Positions 7,783 to 16,047 of a DNA stretch of 64,000 nucleotides are shown piece by piece. Source of the DNA: JAUIET01 sp045106985 (GTDB lineage Bacteria > Pseudomonadota > Gammaproteobacteria > Pseudomonadales > JAUIET01); assembly GCA_045106985.1 (NCBI GenBank), contig JBGCFQ010000009.1:124001-188000 (forward strand), written 5' to 3'. The notes beneath the pieces are model-generated. The model ran no database searches. It saw only the letters and a program-made list of their open reading frames with translations, and was not told the DNA's origin. Both the position numbers and the translations under genes were made by a program. Position 1 is the first letter of the stretch. Each line of letters opens with the position of its first letter.

Positions 7783-9781
7783 CCAGAAAGAGCCTTTACG
7801 CCCAGGAATTAGGCTTGGCGCGTATCCACAGCGCTCCGAACCTGAGCTTAACGCGGCTGACAAATTCGTTGATGGTATTGCTGGGAAGTGTGAGCTTCTT
7901 CGGAGCAGACGTGAGCTATCGCTGGAAGAAGTAACACGAAGGGTCAATCTGGCTAGCCTCGACATTCCGGAGCTGGGCACGCATCAGTTCCTCAGCTTCA
8001 TGTCTGAGCTAAGAGTTGACTTGTTGAGTCAAGGCATGCAGAAAGATTTAATTGCTCGCGCTTTTGCTGCTATTCGAGCGCTTGCTGAAAAGACCTTGGG
8101 AATGCGGCATCACGATGTGCAACTGCTGGCTGGCTGGGCAATGGCACACGGCCATCTTATCGAAATGGGTACTGGTGAAGGCAAGAGTCTAACTGCGACT
8201 TTAGTCGCAGGTAGCGCTGCTTTAGCCGGTATTCCAGTCCACGTTATTACCACTAACGAGTATTTAGCCGAACGCGACGCTTTAGAGCTACATCCCCTGT
8301 ATGACGCCTTGGGCGTGAGTTGCGCCTTCATTAAAGAGGGCATGTCGACAGAACAGCGACGCGAGGCCTACAAAAGTGACATCTGCTACTGTACTAATAA
8401 GCAGGTGGCTTTTGATTATCTAAGAGACCGGCTGGTAACAGGAAATGAAAACAGTCAGCTGGCTCTGAAACAAAAAAGCTTCGATGCGCAATCAGGGCCC
8501 GTACTTAGAGGCTTATGTTTCGCTATAGTCGACGAGGCTGATTCTGTACTGATTGACGAGGCCTGCACTCCGCTGCTGCTATCGCGGGAGATTTCTGACC
8601 CTGATAGAGAAGAACTGTATCGTTGCGCTTTAGGCGTTGCTCAAAAACTGGAACAAGGGAGGCACTTTCAGCTTAAATTGGGCGAAATGCAGCTGCTGCT
8701 AAATGACTCGGGTAAGGCCGAAATTCAACGACTAACTGAAGACTTTCTTGGCAATCAGTTTAATGGCTTGTGGCGTGGTAAGAAGAGGCGCGAATGGCTG
8801 GTTCAACAGGCATTGCAGGCTTTGCACCTGTACAACAGCGATGAACATTATCTGGTTCGCAACGACGCTATCGAAATAATAGATGCGAATACTGGTAGAA
8901 CCATGCCCGATCGTGCCTGGCAACAAGGTTTACACCAAATGGTTGAATGCAAAGAGAATTGCGCGCTGACGGGTCAGCGTGAAACACTCGCTAGAATCAG
9001 CTATCAACGCTTCTATTTGCGTTACTTGCACCTCACAGGCATGAGCGGCACCTTGAGAGAGGTTTCAGGGGAGTTGCAGGCAGTCTACAACAAGGCGACT
9101 CTTGTCATTCCACCCCATAAACTCAGAAAGGCCCGCAATTGTGGCAGTCAGTTGTACGCTACCTCGGAACAGAAATGGCGGGCTTTATTAGAACGGGTAA
9201 AGTGCATAAGAGCCACTGGCCAACCCATTTTATTAGGCACAGCGTCTGTTGCAAGCTCCGAACTCCTGAGCGACTTACTTAACGACGCGGGCATTGCGCA
9301 CATGTTGTTGAGCGCGCGCCAAGACGCAGAAGAAGCTCGCATTATCAAAGGCGCAGGGCTTCGAAACGCAGTGACCGTTGCAACTAATATGGCCGGCCGT
9401 GGTACAGACATTAAACTAGGTAGCGGTGTTGCTAAGCGCGGAGGATTGCACGTTATAGCCTGCGAACCCAATCAATCAGCGCGCGTGGACCGTCAGTTAT
9501 TCGGTCGCTGTGGTCGCCAAGGTCAAGTCGGAAGCTTCGAATTATTTGTATCATTAGACGATGCCTTAGTAAGCAACTACTTGCCGCCAATGGCTGTGAA
9601 GTTAGCCGATAAACACCGTCTAGTATCGCAATCGGTTCTCAATACAGCACTTATGTCGCGAATCATTACTGCGCTGCCTCAACGCGCCGTTCAGTCTCGG
9701 CTACGTGCTGTGCGGCGTCAGGTACTTCAACAAGATCGGCAAATGGACGATCTGTTAGCCTTTAGTGGTAGCAGCGAATAA
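7775..9781 (+). CDS. Compact SecA-like translocase ATPase
   Basis: 668-residue SecA paralogue. Clear SecA landmarks are Walker A GTGEGKS (132-138), VHVITTNEYLAERDA, the CTNKQVAFDYLRDRL segment, the Walker B VDEADS (252-257), IDANTGR followed by GLHQMVECKE, NMAGRGTD (538-545) and an arginine-finger region GRCGRQG (577-583). The protein stops soon after the second nucleotide-binding domain: most of the helical scaffold and wing and the C-terminal zinc finger of housekeeping SecA (about 900 residues) are missing, and the preprotein-binding insert is short. An intact motor without the usual C-terminus suggests a dedicated, accessory role. ATG 7775 was chosen over the TTG one codon upstream. It overlaps the M50 gene, which argues that both act in one machine. 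Confidence 0.82.
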   Translation: MSSQKEPLRPGIRLGAYPQRSEPELNAADKFVDGIAGKCELLRSRRELSLEEVTRRVNLASLDIPELGTHQFLSFMSELRVDLLSQGMQKDLIARAFAAIRALAEKTLGMRHHDVQLLAGWAMAHGHLIEMGTGEGKSLTATLVAGSAALAGIPVHVITTNEYLAERDALELHPLYDALGVSCAFIKEGMSTEQRREAYKSDICYCTNKQVAFDYLRDRLVTGNENSQLALKQKSFDAQSGPVLRGLCFAIVDEADSVLIDEACTPLLLSREISDPDREELYRCALGVAQKLEQGRHFQLKLGEMQLLLNDSGKAEIQRLTEDFLGNQFNGLWRGKKRREWLVQQALQALHLYNSDEHYLVRNDAIEIIDANTGRTMPDRAWQQGLHQMVECKENCALTGQRETLARISYQRFYLRYLHLTGMSGTLREVSGELQAVYNKATLVIPPHKLRKARNCGSQLYATSEQKWRALLERVKCIRATGQPILLGTASVASSELLSDLLNDAGIAHMLLSARQDAEEARIIKGAGLRNAVTVATNMAGRGTDIKLGSGVAKRGGLHVIACEPNQSARVDRQLFGRCGRQGQVGSFELFVSLDDALVSNYLPPMAVKLADKHRLVSQSVLNTALMSRIITALPQRAVQSRLRAVRRQVLQQDRQMDDLLAFSGSSE

Positions 9782-9843
9782 CAAGCTGTTTGCTGCGAGT
9801 TCGCATTCGCTCTTTTCTCCTGCTAACTTCTTTGCCAACACCA

Positions 9844-9870
9844 AGAAGCTCAAGCTTCTGCGGCTTTTTT
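9844..9870 (+). terminator. Possible terminator after the SecA-like gene
   Basis: A perfect 7-bp stem AGAAGCT/AGCTTCT with a 2-nt centre is followed, after four bases, by six Ts. The centre is too tight for an ideal loop, so the closed stem would be shorter. It sits 62 bp after the SecA-like stop and just covers the end of the converging small gene. Confidence 0.35.
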
Positions 9871-10218
9871 CGTACGCGTTTTCTTATTTTTTCGTTTAAG
9901 CTGCGATTCTGCCTCTACCTCTTTAGCCGCCGCGGTTGCTTCTGCCCCAAACGCATTGTTGCGAATATTGGATATAGTTTGATCAATTATATCCATGCCG
10001 CCCAAGCCCATACCTGAATACATGGCAGCCATAAACTGCAATGTGTTAGCCGCCTCTCCCGCGAAGTTCCACTGACAATCATTGATTTGGCATTCGCTCA
10101 TCACTGGCAGTGCACCACCTTTGTATACCAACACACTATCGTTTATTTCACAGCGAATGAATGTGTTGCCATCGAGGTTGATCTGCTTGCTTTCTATTTT
10201 TTCACCGGTAAGTTCCAT
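9850..10218 (-). CDS. Conserved-looking small hypothetical protein
   Basis: 122-residue cytoplasmic protein, placed on the opposite strand inside the export-like cluster. The first 55 residues are rich in short polar repeats with Cys and Asn (for example NLDGNTFIRCEIND), resembling a short beta-helix or pentapeptide-like fold. A Met/Gly-rich middle follows, and then a long charged helix ends in a Lys-rich tail. I do not recognise a function. An upstream ATG five codons earlier exists, but the internal ATG at 10218 has an AGGA sequence six bases before it and was chosen. It converges on the SecA-like gene and diverges from the periplasmic adaptor gene, so its link to the cluster is positional only. 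Confidence 0.6.
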   Translation of the reverse strand: MELTGEKIESKQINLDGNTFIRCEINDSVLVYKGGALPVMSECQINDCQWNFAGEAANTLQFMAAMYSGMGLGGMDIIDQTISNIRNNAFGAEATAAAKEVEAESQLKRKNKKTRTKKAAEA

Positions 10219-10353
10219 GGTTCTTCCTATCATTAGAGTTATTGCTGTTCTTTCAGCCTAGTTCAGAGAAATCGATTTTTCATCCCCACGCAGTGAGTAA
10301 ATATGATCTAAGCTTTTGAATGACTATCTAGATAAAATACACACAGGGACTCT

Positions 10354-11247
10354 GTGGACATGCGAAACTTATTTTTTTCCGCCAACATTTTGATGCTGCT
10401 TGTTGGCGGCCATTCCGCAGCCGCTTCCACTCAGGAACTTGACTGCCTTATAGAGCCAGAAATGACCATTGAGTTAGGCAGTTCAGTAGATGGCATTGTC
10501 GAACTTATAACCGTTGATAAAAGCGACCTGATTCGCGCTGGCGACACGCTTGTCAAATTAGAGTCTTCGGTTGAGCGGGCTGCTGTTGATTTGGCTAAAG
10601 AACGCGCAACAATGGAAGATACCATTAACTCTAAACGCGTCGCTGCCGATTTTGCTACGCGTCAACGAGAGCGAGTTCGGGAGCTGCATAAGAAAAAGGC
10701 GGCTTCGGGTGCTGATAAGGATCAGGCGGAAACTGACGTGCGACTGGCCAGATTAGAACTTGAAACCGCTAAGAACAATAAACGCTTAGCCGAACTGGAA
10801 CTTGCCAGAGCTCACGCAGCACTGAACCAGAGGACTATTAATAGTCCTATGACAGGGATCGTAGTAGATCGCTACTTGAACCCAGGGGAGTCTGTTGAAG
10901 ATAAGCCGATTTTAAGGCTTGCTCAAATCGATCCGCTAAGAATAGAGGTCATTGCACCAAGGGAGCTATTCGGAAAAATTCAAAAAGGTATGTCTGCCGA
11001 AATATTTCCCGAACAACCTGCCACGGGACGCTATAAAGCGACAGTTAGCGTAGTTGATGGGATTGTTGACGCCGCAAGCGGTACTTTTGGTGTACGGTTA
11101 AGCGTTCCTAACCCAGATCATCGATTATTTGGTGGCTTACGCTGCCGTGCACAATTTGCACTTAGTAAAAGCGCCAATAGCGATCTGGCAAATTCATCCA
11201 GAAACCGAGGCGAACCGATGATTGTTGAGGCTGCACAACATCAGTAG
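10354..11247 (+). CDS. Periplasmic adaptor (membrane fusion protein), HlyD/AcrA type
   Basis: 297 residues with an N-terminal signal peptide (hydrophobic stretch about 7-24, Ala-rich cleavage region). The mature protein starts with a half-lipoyl motif (SSVDGIVELITVDKSDLIRAGD), continues with a long charged coiled coil (about 65-160), a second half-lipoyl motif (INSPMTGIVVDRYLNPGE) and a beta-barrel. Adaptors of this kind normally serve RND or ABC exporters, but no pump gene is next to it. It may therefore serve the neighbouring M50/SecA-like cluster or act with a pump encoded elsewhere. The start is GTG 10354, five bases after an AGGG; an ATG two codons later is the alternative and would be spaced too far from that site. 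Confidence 0.82.
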   Translation: MDMRNLFFSANILMLLVGGHSAAASTQELDCLIEPEMTIELGSSVDGIVELITVDKSDLIRAGDTLVKLESSVERAAVDLAKERATMEDTINSKRVAADFATRQRERVRELHKKKAASGADKDQAETDVRLARLELETAKNNKRLAELELARAHAALNQRTINSPMTGIVVDRYLNPGESVEDKPILRLAQIDPLRIEVIAPRELFGKIQKGMSAEIFPEQPATGRYKATVSVVDGIVDAASGTFGVRLSVPNPDHRLFGGLRCRAQFALSKSANSDLANSSRNRGEPMIVEAAQHQ

Positions 11248-11314
11248 GCAGAGCTATCGCCTTTATCTGCTCGTGCCGACCGGTTTTTGATCAGCCTGCA
11301 CAGGCAATAGCCGC

Positions 11315-11452
11315 ATGGAAAGGTGCTACGCATTGCCTATACTAAAACGAGAGGCAGACCCGTTGTCTCATTGCAATGAAGACATGGATGACCGCGAAAT
11401 GGCTGCACTTGCACGCCTTAATCTCCTAGTAGGCAATCGTCGATCGGTATGA
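11315..11452 (+). CDS. Possible 45-residue leader or small protein
   Basis: Open frame of 45 codons from ATG 11315 to a TGA that overlaps the start of the GGDEF gene in an ATGA arrangement, typical of translational coupling. An AGG lies about ten bases before the start. The product is charged, begins MERCYALPILKRE and ends in NRRSV, with two Cys and no membrane segment. No function can be named. The GGDEF start itself has no good ribosome-binding site, which would fit re-initiation after this frame. Confidence 0.35.
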   Translation: MERCYALPILKREADPLSHCNEDMDDREMAALARLNLLVGNRRSV

Positions 11453-13710
11453 AACTCCGATTACCGTCGCTGAATATTAATCCGATAACCCAAATAAGTT
11501 TTGGGATTGTTTGTTTGACCGCTAGTTTGCTGTTTGTCAGTGAATTGCTAGGCCTCATACCCGATAACAAAAGCATAGAGCTTGAATCACGCAAGCATTT
11601 TGCTGAGGTATTTGCGATTCAACTTTCCTCTCTGGCCTATCGAGGTCAGGAGTCCACAATTGACAGTACCTTGAAACTGCTTGTCGATAGGCATACTGAG
11701 CTCGAGTCGGCTGCAATTCTTACGTCAGGTCGGGATTTCATCGTTGGCGATCATCGCGAGTTTTGGCTTACAGAAGAACAATCCGTGGACAGAGACAGCA
11801 GCTCTCAAGTTAGCGTTCCTATATTTAAGCATGGGCTTCGTTGGGGAACTGTTGAACTGAGGTTTGCACGGCAAGAAAGCACTGGCCTGCGCTCGTGGCT
11901 GCACAACAACCCTATTCTAGCCTTAGTTGCTTTCGTCACAATCAGCGGATTTGTTGCCTACCGTCTGTTTATGAAGCGGGCGCTGCGAGAGCTCGACCCA
12001 TCTGCCGCTATTCCCGATCGTGTAAGAACAGCGTTTGACGCGCTCGCCGAAGGCGTATTGATACTCGATGAGCAACAAGAAATAGTGTTAGCCAACCAAG
12101 CTTTTCTGGCCTTTGTCGATAAAGAGGTAGAACAGCTTGTCGGTAACGCGGCAAGTGTACTTAATTGGAGTGGAAATTCGGGAGAGCAGCTACCCTGGAG
12201 CGCGGTGTTCACTGACAACGAAAGTCGAACCGGAGAGCGTTTGCTGCTCAACCAACACGTAGACAACGAGCGAGTATTTATAGTCAACTGCGTTCCAATT
12301 CACGATGGCGATGGTCAGGCGCGCGGTGTTTTAGCCACCTTTGACGATGTGTCAGAAATGGAGGAGAAGAATAATAGCCTAAAGCTGATGCTTGGTAAGT
12401 TGCAAATGTCACAGCAAAGGGTAGAAGCGCAGAATAAGAAGCTGCATGTTATGGCAACACGCGATCCGATGACCAACTGCCTGAATAGACGCGCCTTCTA
12501 CTCGGCTTTCGAGCACAAGTTTGCAGATGCCCGCACGAATCGAACTGATCTTTCGGCCATTATGGTTGATATCGATTTTTTCAAATCGATCAACGACAAT
12601 TTTGGCCATGGCGCCGGCGACGAAGTGATTAAAGTGCTGGCTCAAGTTCTTCATGACAACTGCAGAGACATAGACTTGGTCGCCCGCTATGGGGGAGAGG
12701 AGTTTGCTCTAATTCTTGTGGGTCTCGATGCAACCGGTGCTGAAAGTGTCGCCAATAGAATACGCAACGCTTTAAAGACCAGTGACGCGCCCAATTATGC
12801 TGAGGGCAAAGTCATCACTGCTAGCCTCGGTGTTTCTACAATCTCCCACGGCGCAAAGGATAAAGAAGCGCTGTTGGATGAGGCAGACCAAGCTCTTTAT
12901 GTAGCAAAAGAGAGCGGCCGAGATAGAGTAGTGTGCTGGAGCCCAGAGCTACAGAGCGAAAAAGCCGGGTTGATCAGCGCCGCCATCACAAATGGTTCGA
13001 TGGACGAGCCTATTGCGTTGATGCCCGGCCAATTGCAAAACCAGGAAGCAGCAGCAAATGATGAAAAAGTCGACGGCTTGCTTGCTCGAATAGATGAACT
13101 TGAACAACTATCAAGTGAAAAGTCCAACGAAGTAACGGCGCTTTTGCAATACGACGCTCTAACTGGCATGCAAAATCGCGATCCATTTCATGAAAAGATC
13201 GGCGCAGCGATAGCACGTGGTTATCGTTATGAAAATCTCACTGCTGTATTGTCGATCGGTGTTAACTCTTACACTAACGTAAAGGATACGCTGGGCCATC
13301 AGGAAGCTGATATTTTTCTCGGTGAAATCGCGATTCGACTCGACTCCGTTCTTCGCAGCTCTGACACTGTCGTGAGTGTTGAAGGAAGTAATTCTTTCCT
13401 CGAGTTATCACGTTTAAGCTCTGATGAATTTGGTGTGCTACTCAGCGATCTGGAAAGCCGAGAAACTATTGGAATAGCGCTGGAGCGAATTGTTACGGCA
13501 ATTACCCAACCCATAGAATTACAAAGTGGCCGTATTACCCCTGAATGTGCAGTAGGTGTGAGCGTATTCCCAGACGATGGAGCTTACGCAGAATTGCTAA
13601 CACATACCGCAGCACTTGCCAGACAGCAAGCCAGTCTAGGTTCGGAGCAATGTTGCTTCTACTCTGAAGATTTGCAACTCTCAGCAACCCAGCGTTTGCT
13701 CAACGTCTAA
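11449..13710 (+). CDS. Membrane sensor with PAS and two GGDEF domains (one degenerate)
   Basis: 753-residue inner-membrane signalling protein. A membrane helix near residues 15-35 and a second at about 154-172 flank a periplasmic sensing region of about 120 residues. A PAS-like domain (about 195-305) and a short coiled coil lead to a first GGDEF domain with the intact signature GGEEF (415-419) and a product-inhibition site RxxD five residues before it (Arg406-Asp409); this half should make cyclic di-GMP. A second, GGDEF-like domain has the motif SSDEF (657-661) and is expected to be inactive, perhaps binding GTP or serving dimerisation. There is no EAL domain. It lies after the export-like cluster, but a separate promoter cannot be excluded. 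Confidence 0.88.
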   Translation: MKLRLPSLNINPITQISFGIVCLTASLLFVSELLGLIPDNKSIELESRKHFAEVFAIQLSSLAYRGQESTIDSTLKLLVDRHTELESAAILTSGRDFIVGDHREFWLTEEQSVDRDSSSQVSVPIFKHGLRWGTVELRFARQESTGLRSWLHNNPILALVAFVTISGFVAYRLFMKRALRELDPSAAIPDRVRTAFDALAEGVLILDEQQEIVLANQAFLAFVDKEVEQLVGNAASVLNWSGNSGEQLPWSAVFTDNESRTGERLLLNQHVDNERVFIVNCVPIHDGDGQARGVLATFDDVSEMEEKNNSLKLMLGKLQMSQQRVEAQNKKLHVMATRDPMTNCLNRRAFYSAFEHKFADARTNRTDLSAIMVDIDFFKSINDNFGHGAGDEVIKVLAQVLHDNCRDIDLVARYGGEEFALILVGLDATGAESVANRIRNALKTSDAPNYAEGKVITASLGVSTISHGAKDKEALLDEADQALYVAKESGRDRVVCWSPELQSEKAGLISAAITNGSMDEPIALMPGQLQNQEAAANDEKVDGLLARIDELEQLSSEKSNEVTALLQYDALTGMQNRDPFHEKIGAAIARGYRYENLTAVLSIGVNSYTNVKDTLGHQEADIFLGEIAIRLDSVLRSSDTVVSVEGSNSFLELSRLSSDEFGVLLSDLESRETIGIALERIVTAITQPIELQSGRITPECAVGVSVFPDDGAYAELLTHTAALARQQASLGSEQCCFYSEDLQLSATQRLLNV

Positions 13711-13801
13711 TTAGCTTATTACAGCTAAGCTGTGGCTTTCTGGCACTCTGAGCTAGAATGGCGAAACATAGAATAAAACCCGGAATATGAAATGAGGCCT
13801 T

Positions 13802-15508
13802 ATGTTTAGCGCTTCTCGAGCAGCCTGGCTTGCCAGCCTCCTATTTATCGTCGCTGCTATTACAGCTTGGTTGTCGCTCACTGATCAGCCGGCGAAGCGA
13901 GCCTATATTAATGGCAATCTGCTCAGCATGGACGACAACAACAGTATCCATCAAGCCGTGCTAATAGAGAACGGTCGCATCAAAGCGGTTGGCAGCAACG
14001 AAGAGGTATCAGCCCTCATCGACAAATCCACACTGGTGTCAGACTTAAATGGAAAAACTATGATGCCTGGCATCGTCGATGCCCATGGGCATTTTCCAGG
14101 CTCCGGTTTAACGAAATTAACGGCCGATTTGAACAGCCCTCCTATTGGAGGCGTGCGCTCGATAGCAGAGCTACAACAACAATTAGAACTCTCAAAGGCA
14201 ACGTTGGAAAACGGCAAATGGCTAATAGGCCTGGGCTATGACGATACATTGTTGGCGGAAGAGAGACATCCAACGCGTGCGGACCTGGATATAGTATCCA
14301 GTGAGCATCCTATTTTTATAATGCATGTTTCAGGGCATATGGGCGTTGCAAACAGCCTCGCTTTACAACTAGCAAATATAAATGAGTTATCCGACGACCC
14401 ACCAGGCGGGGTCATCGACAAAGACGATAGCGGCAAACCCAGCGGTTTATTGGAAGAGAATGCTCTTAAGCCTATCCAGACTCTGGCCATGGACTTTGGC
14501 GTATTGGAATTGCTGAAGCTGATGTCATTCGCGGTGAATGAATACGCCAGCATGGGCGTCACGACCGCACAAAGTGGTGGCGTTGACGAGAGGATGTATA
14601 CCGGTCTGCGCTGGGCAAGCCGATTGGGCCTGCTGAAATCCAGATTGGTCGTTTTTCCTCTGGCCGATTCTATGGGCCCAGCATTGCTGGCAAAACCAGA
14701 GGAATTTGACCAACACAACAGCGACGAGTTTACCGTGGGGCCTATAAAAATTATTGCTGACGGCAGTATTCAGGGCTACACGGGCTATCTCAGCCAGCCA
14801 TACCACGTGCAAAGGCCAAATGAGGCTGACCCCAACTACCGCGGTTACCCAAGAATGACCGCAACAGCCCTGTCCAGGCAAGTTTCTTATTATCATAATG
14901 CCGGCCTGCAAATGGCAATTCATGGCAACGGCGATGCCTCTATTGATGACATCATAAGTGCTTTTGATGGAGCCTTGCAGACCACGCCCAACGCTGACCC
15001 TCGGTTGATCCTGATTCACGCACAAATGGCGCGGGCGGATCAATTGGACCGCTTTAAGGATCTCGGTATCACTCCTAGCTTTTTCTCGGCGCACACCTAT
15101 TACTGGGGTGATAGACACAGTCGTTTGTTTATGGGGCCTGATCGCGCCGCGGCTATGAGCCCGGCAAAATGGGCCGTTGATCGGAGTTTACCTTTCAGCA
15201 TACACCTAGACACGCCTGTGGTCCCTATGCAGCCGTTTCTGCTGGTTTGGAGTGCGGTGAATCGCATCAGCTCCGAGGGCCGGTTAATTGGCGCAGATCA
15301 GCGAATATCCACCTTAGAAGCCCTGCGGGCGATCACAATAGACGCTGCATGGCAGATTTTTCAGGATCAAAATCGAGGATCGATAGAGAGCGGTAAATGG
15401 GCCGACCTAATTGTTTTGTCGGATGATCCTTTGCTCAACCCTGTCGCGATTAAAGACATTCAAGTCCTGGAAACCGTGGTTGCCGGACGAACCATTTATG
15501 CACGCTAG
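13802..15508 (+). CDS. Amidohydrolase, YtcJ-like, membrane-anchored or exported
   Basis: 568 residues. A hydrophobic N-terminal segment (about 8-26) acts as a signal peptide or anchor. The metallo-dependent hydrolase barrel starts with the characteristic GKTMMPGIVDAHGHF segment; the metal-binding His-x-His is His95/His97. Later landmarks of the Amidohydro_3 family are the IIADGSIQGYTG segment, the AIHGNGDAS histidine and the C-terminal SGKWADLIVLSDDPL part of the composite beta-sandwich. Family members hydrolyse imides, amides or formamides; the substrate here is unknown. A GAGG sequence sits about five bases before the ATG, supporting the start. Confidence 0.85.
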   Translation: MFSASRAAWLASLLFIVAAITAWLSLTDQPAKRAYINGNLLSMDDNNSIHQAVLIENGRIKAVGSNEEVSALIDKSTLVSDLNGKTMMPGIVDAHGHFPGSGLTKLTADLNSPPIGGVRSIAELQQQLELSKATLENGKWLIGLGYDDTLLAEERHPTRADLDIVSSEHPIFIMHVSGHMGVANSLALQLANINELSDDPPGGVIDKDDSGKPSGLLEENALKPIQTLAMDFGVLELLKLMSFAVNEYASMGVTTAQSGGVDERMYTGLRWASRLGLLKSRLVVFPLADSMGPALLAKPEEFDQHNSDEFTVGPIKIIADGSIQGYTGYLSQPYHVQRPNEADPNYRGYPRMTATALSRQVSYYHNAGLQMAIHGNGDASIDDIISAFDGALQTTPNADPRLILIHAQMARADQLDRFKDLGITPSFFSAHTYYWGDRHSRLFMGPDRAAAMSPAKWAVDRSLPFSIHLDTPVVPMQPFLLVWSAVNRISSEGRLIGADQRISTLEALRAITIDAAWQIFQDQNRGSIESGKWADLIVLSDDPLLNPVAIKDIQVLETVVAGRTIYAR

Positions 15509-15573
15509 CTAGCCACTGATCACTTGTCCCTGCTGTTCTCAAATGATAGACTGTATGAAATATAACCAATTCA

Positions 15574-16044
15574 ATGCCACCAAGGGTGTTCGAATCCGTC
15601 AGAGAACCGTTCGTGGGAAATGCATCGCGACCAAGTTTGCTCAATTTAGAACGCCATAAGAGAGGTTCTGCTCTGGTGTTGGTGCGATGCTTACAACATT
15701 TTAAAGAGCGCTCAGATCACGCCGTGCGCCTGCGCCTTCTCGATACGTTTTCAAGCTTACGCCGGACTCTGCGGGCAACCGGTGTGAGTTTTCACTTTGA
15801 GGATCTGATGCCTGCGGAGAGAGCCATTATGGCGACGGTTCCTGCCGCTGAAGCCAATTTGTTTAATGCTTTTCTAAACGAGAGAAACATGGAGATGATT
15901 GTCGTAAGAGACTTTCCCGACAGCCCGACAGCGTTGCCCGAATACAGTACGGAATTACTGCAACGTTTTGATGATGGCATGGGCAATAGAGCAGGCCTGA
16001 CCGGCAGAATTCCCACCCAAATGCGTCCTCCTAATCCACACTAA
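15574..16044 (+). CDS. Hypothetical protein
   Basis: 156-residue open frame filling the space between the amidohydrolase and the converging M48 gene, which it approaches to within 3 bp. The product is basic in its first half and acidic in the second, without signal peptide or membrane segment, and ends in a Pro-rich tail. I recognise no family. The ATG at 15574 has no clear ribosome-binding site, so the true start may be internal. The amino-acid composition of residues 30-140 looks like a genuine protein. Confidence 0.5.
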   Translation: MPPRVFESVREPFVGNASRPSLLNLERHKRGSALVLVRCLQHFKERSDHAVRLRLLDTFSSLRRTLRATGVSFHFEDLMPAERAIMATVPAAEANLFNAFLNERNMEMIVVRDFPDSPTALPEYSTELLQRFDDGMGNRAGLTGRIPTQMRPPNPH

Positions 16045-16047
16045 TTA

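Noticed and set aside
9790..10017. 75-codon frame on the + strand after the SecA-like gene
   Set aside because: Overlaps the better-supported opposite-strand gene and has a Phe/Leu/Arg-rich composition with no start signal.
13721..13733. Palindrome ACAGCTAAGCTGT after the GGDEF gene
   Set aside because: A one-base centre cannot form a good loop and no T tract follows, so I did not call it a terminator.
14525..15118. Long open frame (197 codons) opposite the amidohydrolase gene
   Set aside because: It is fully inside a well-supported gene on the other strand and its product resembles no protein.
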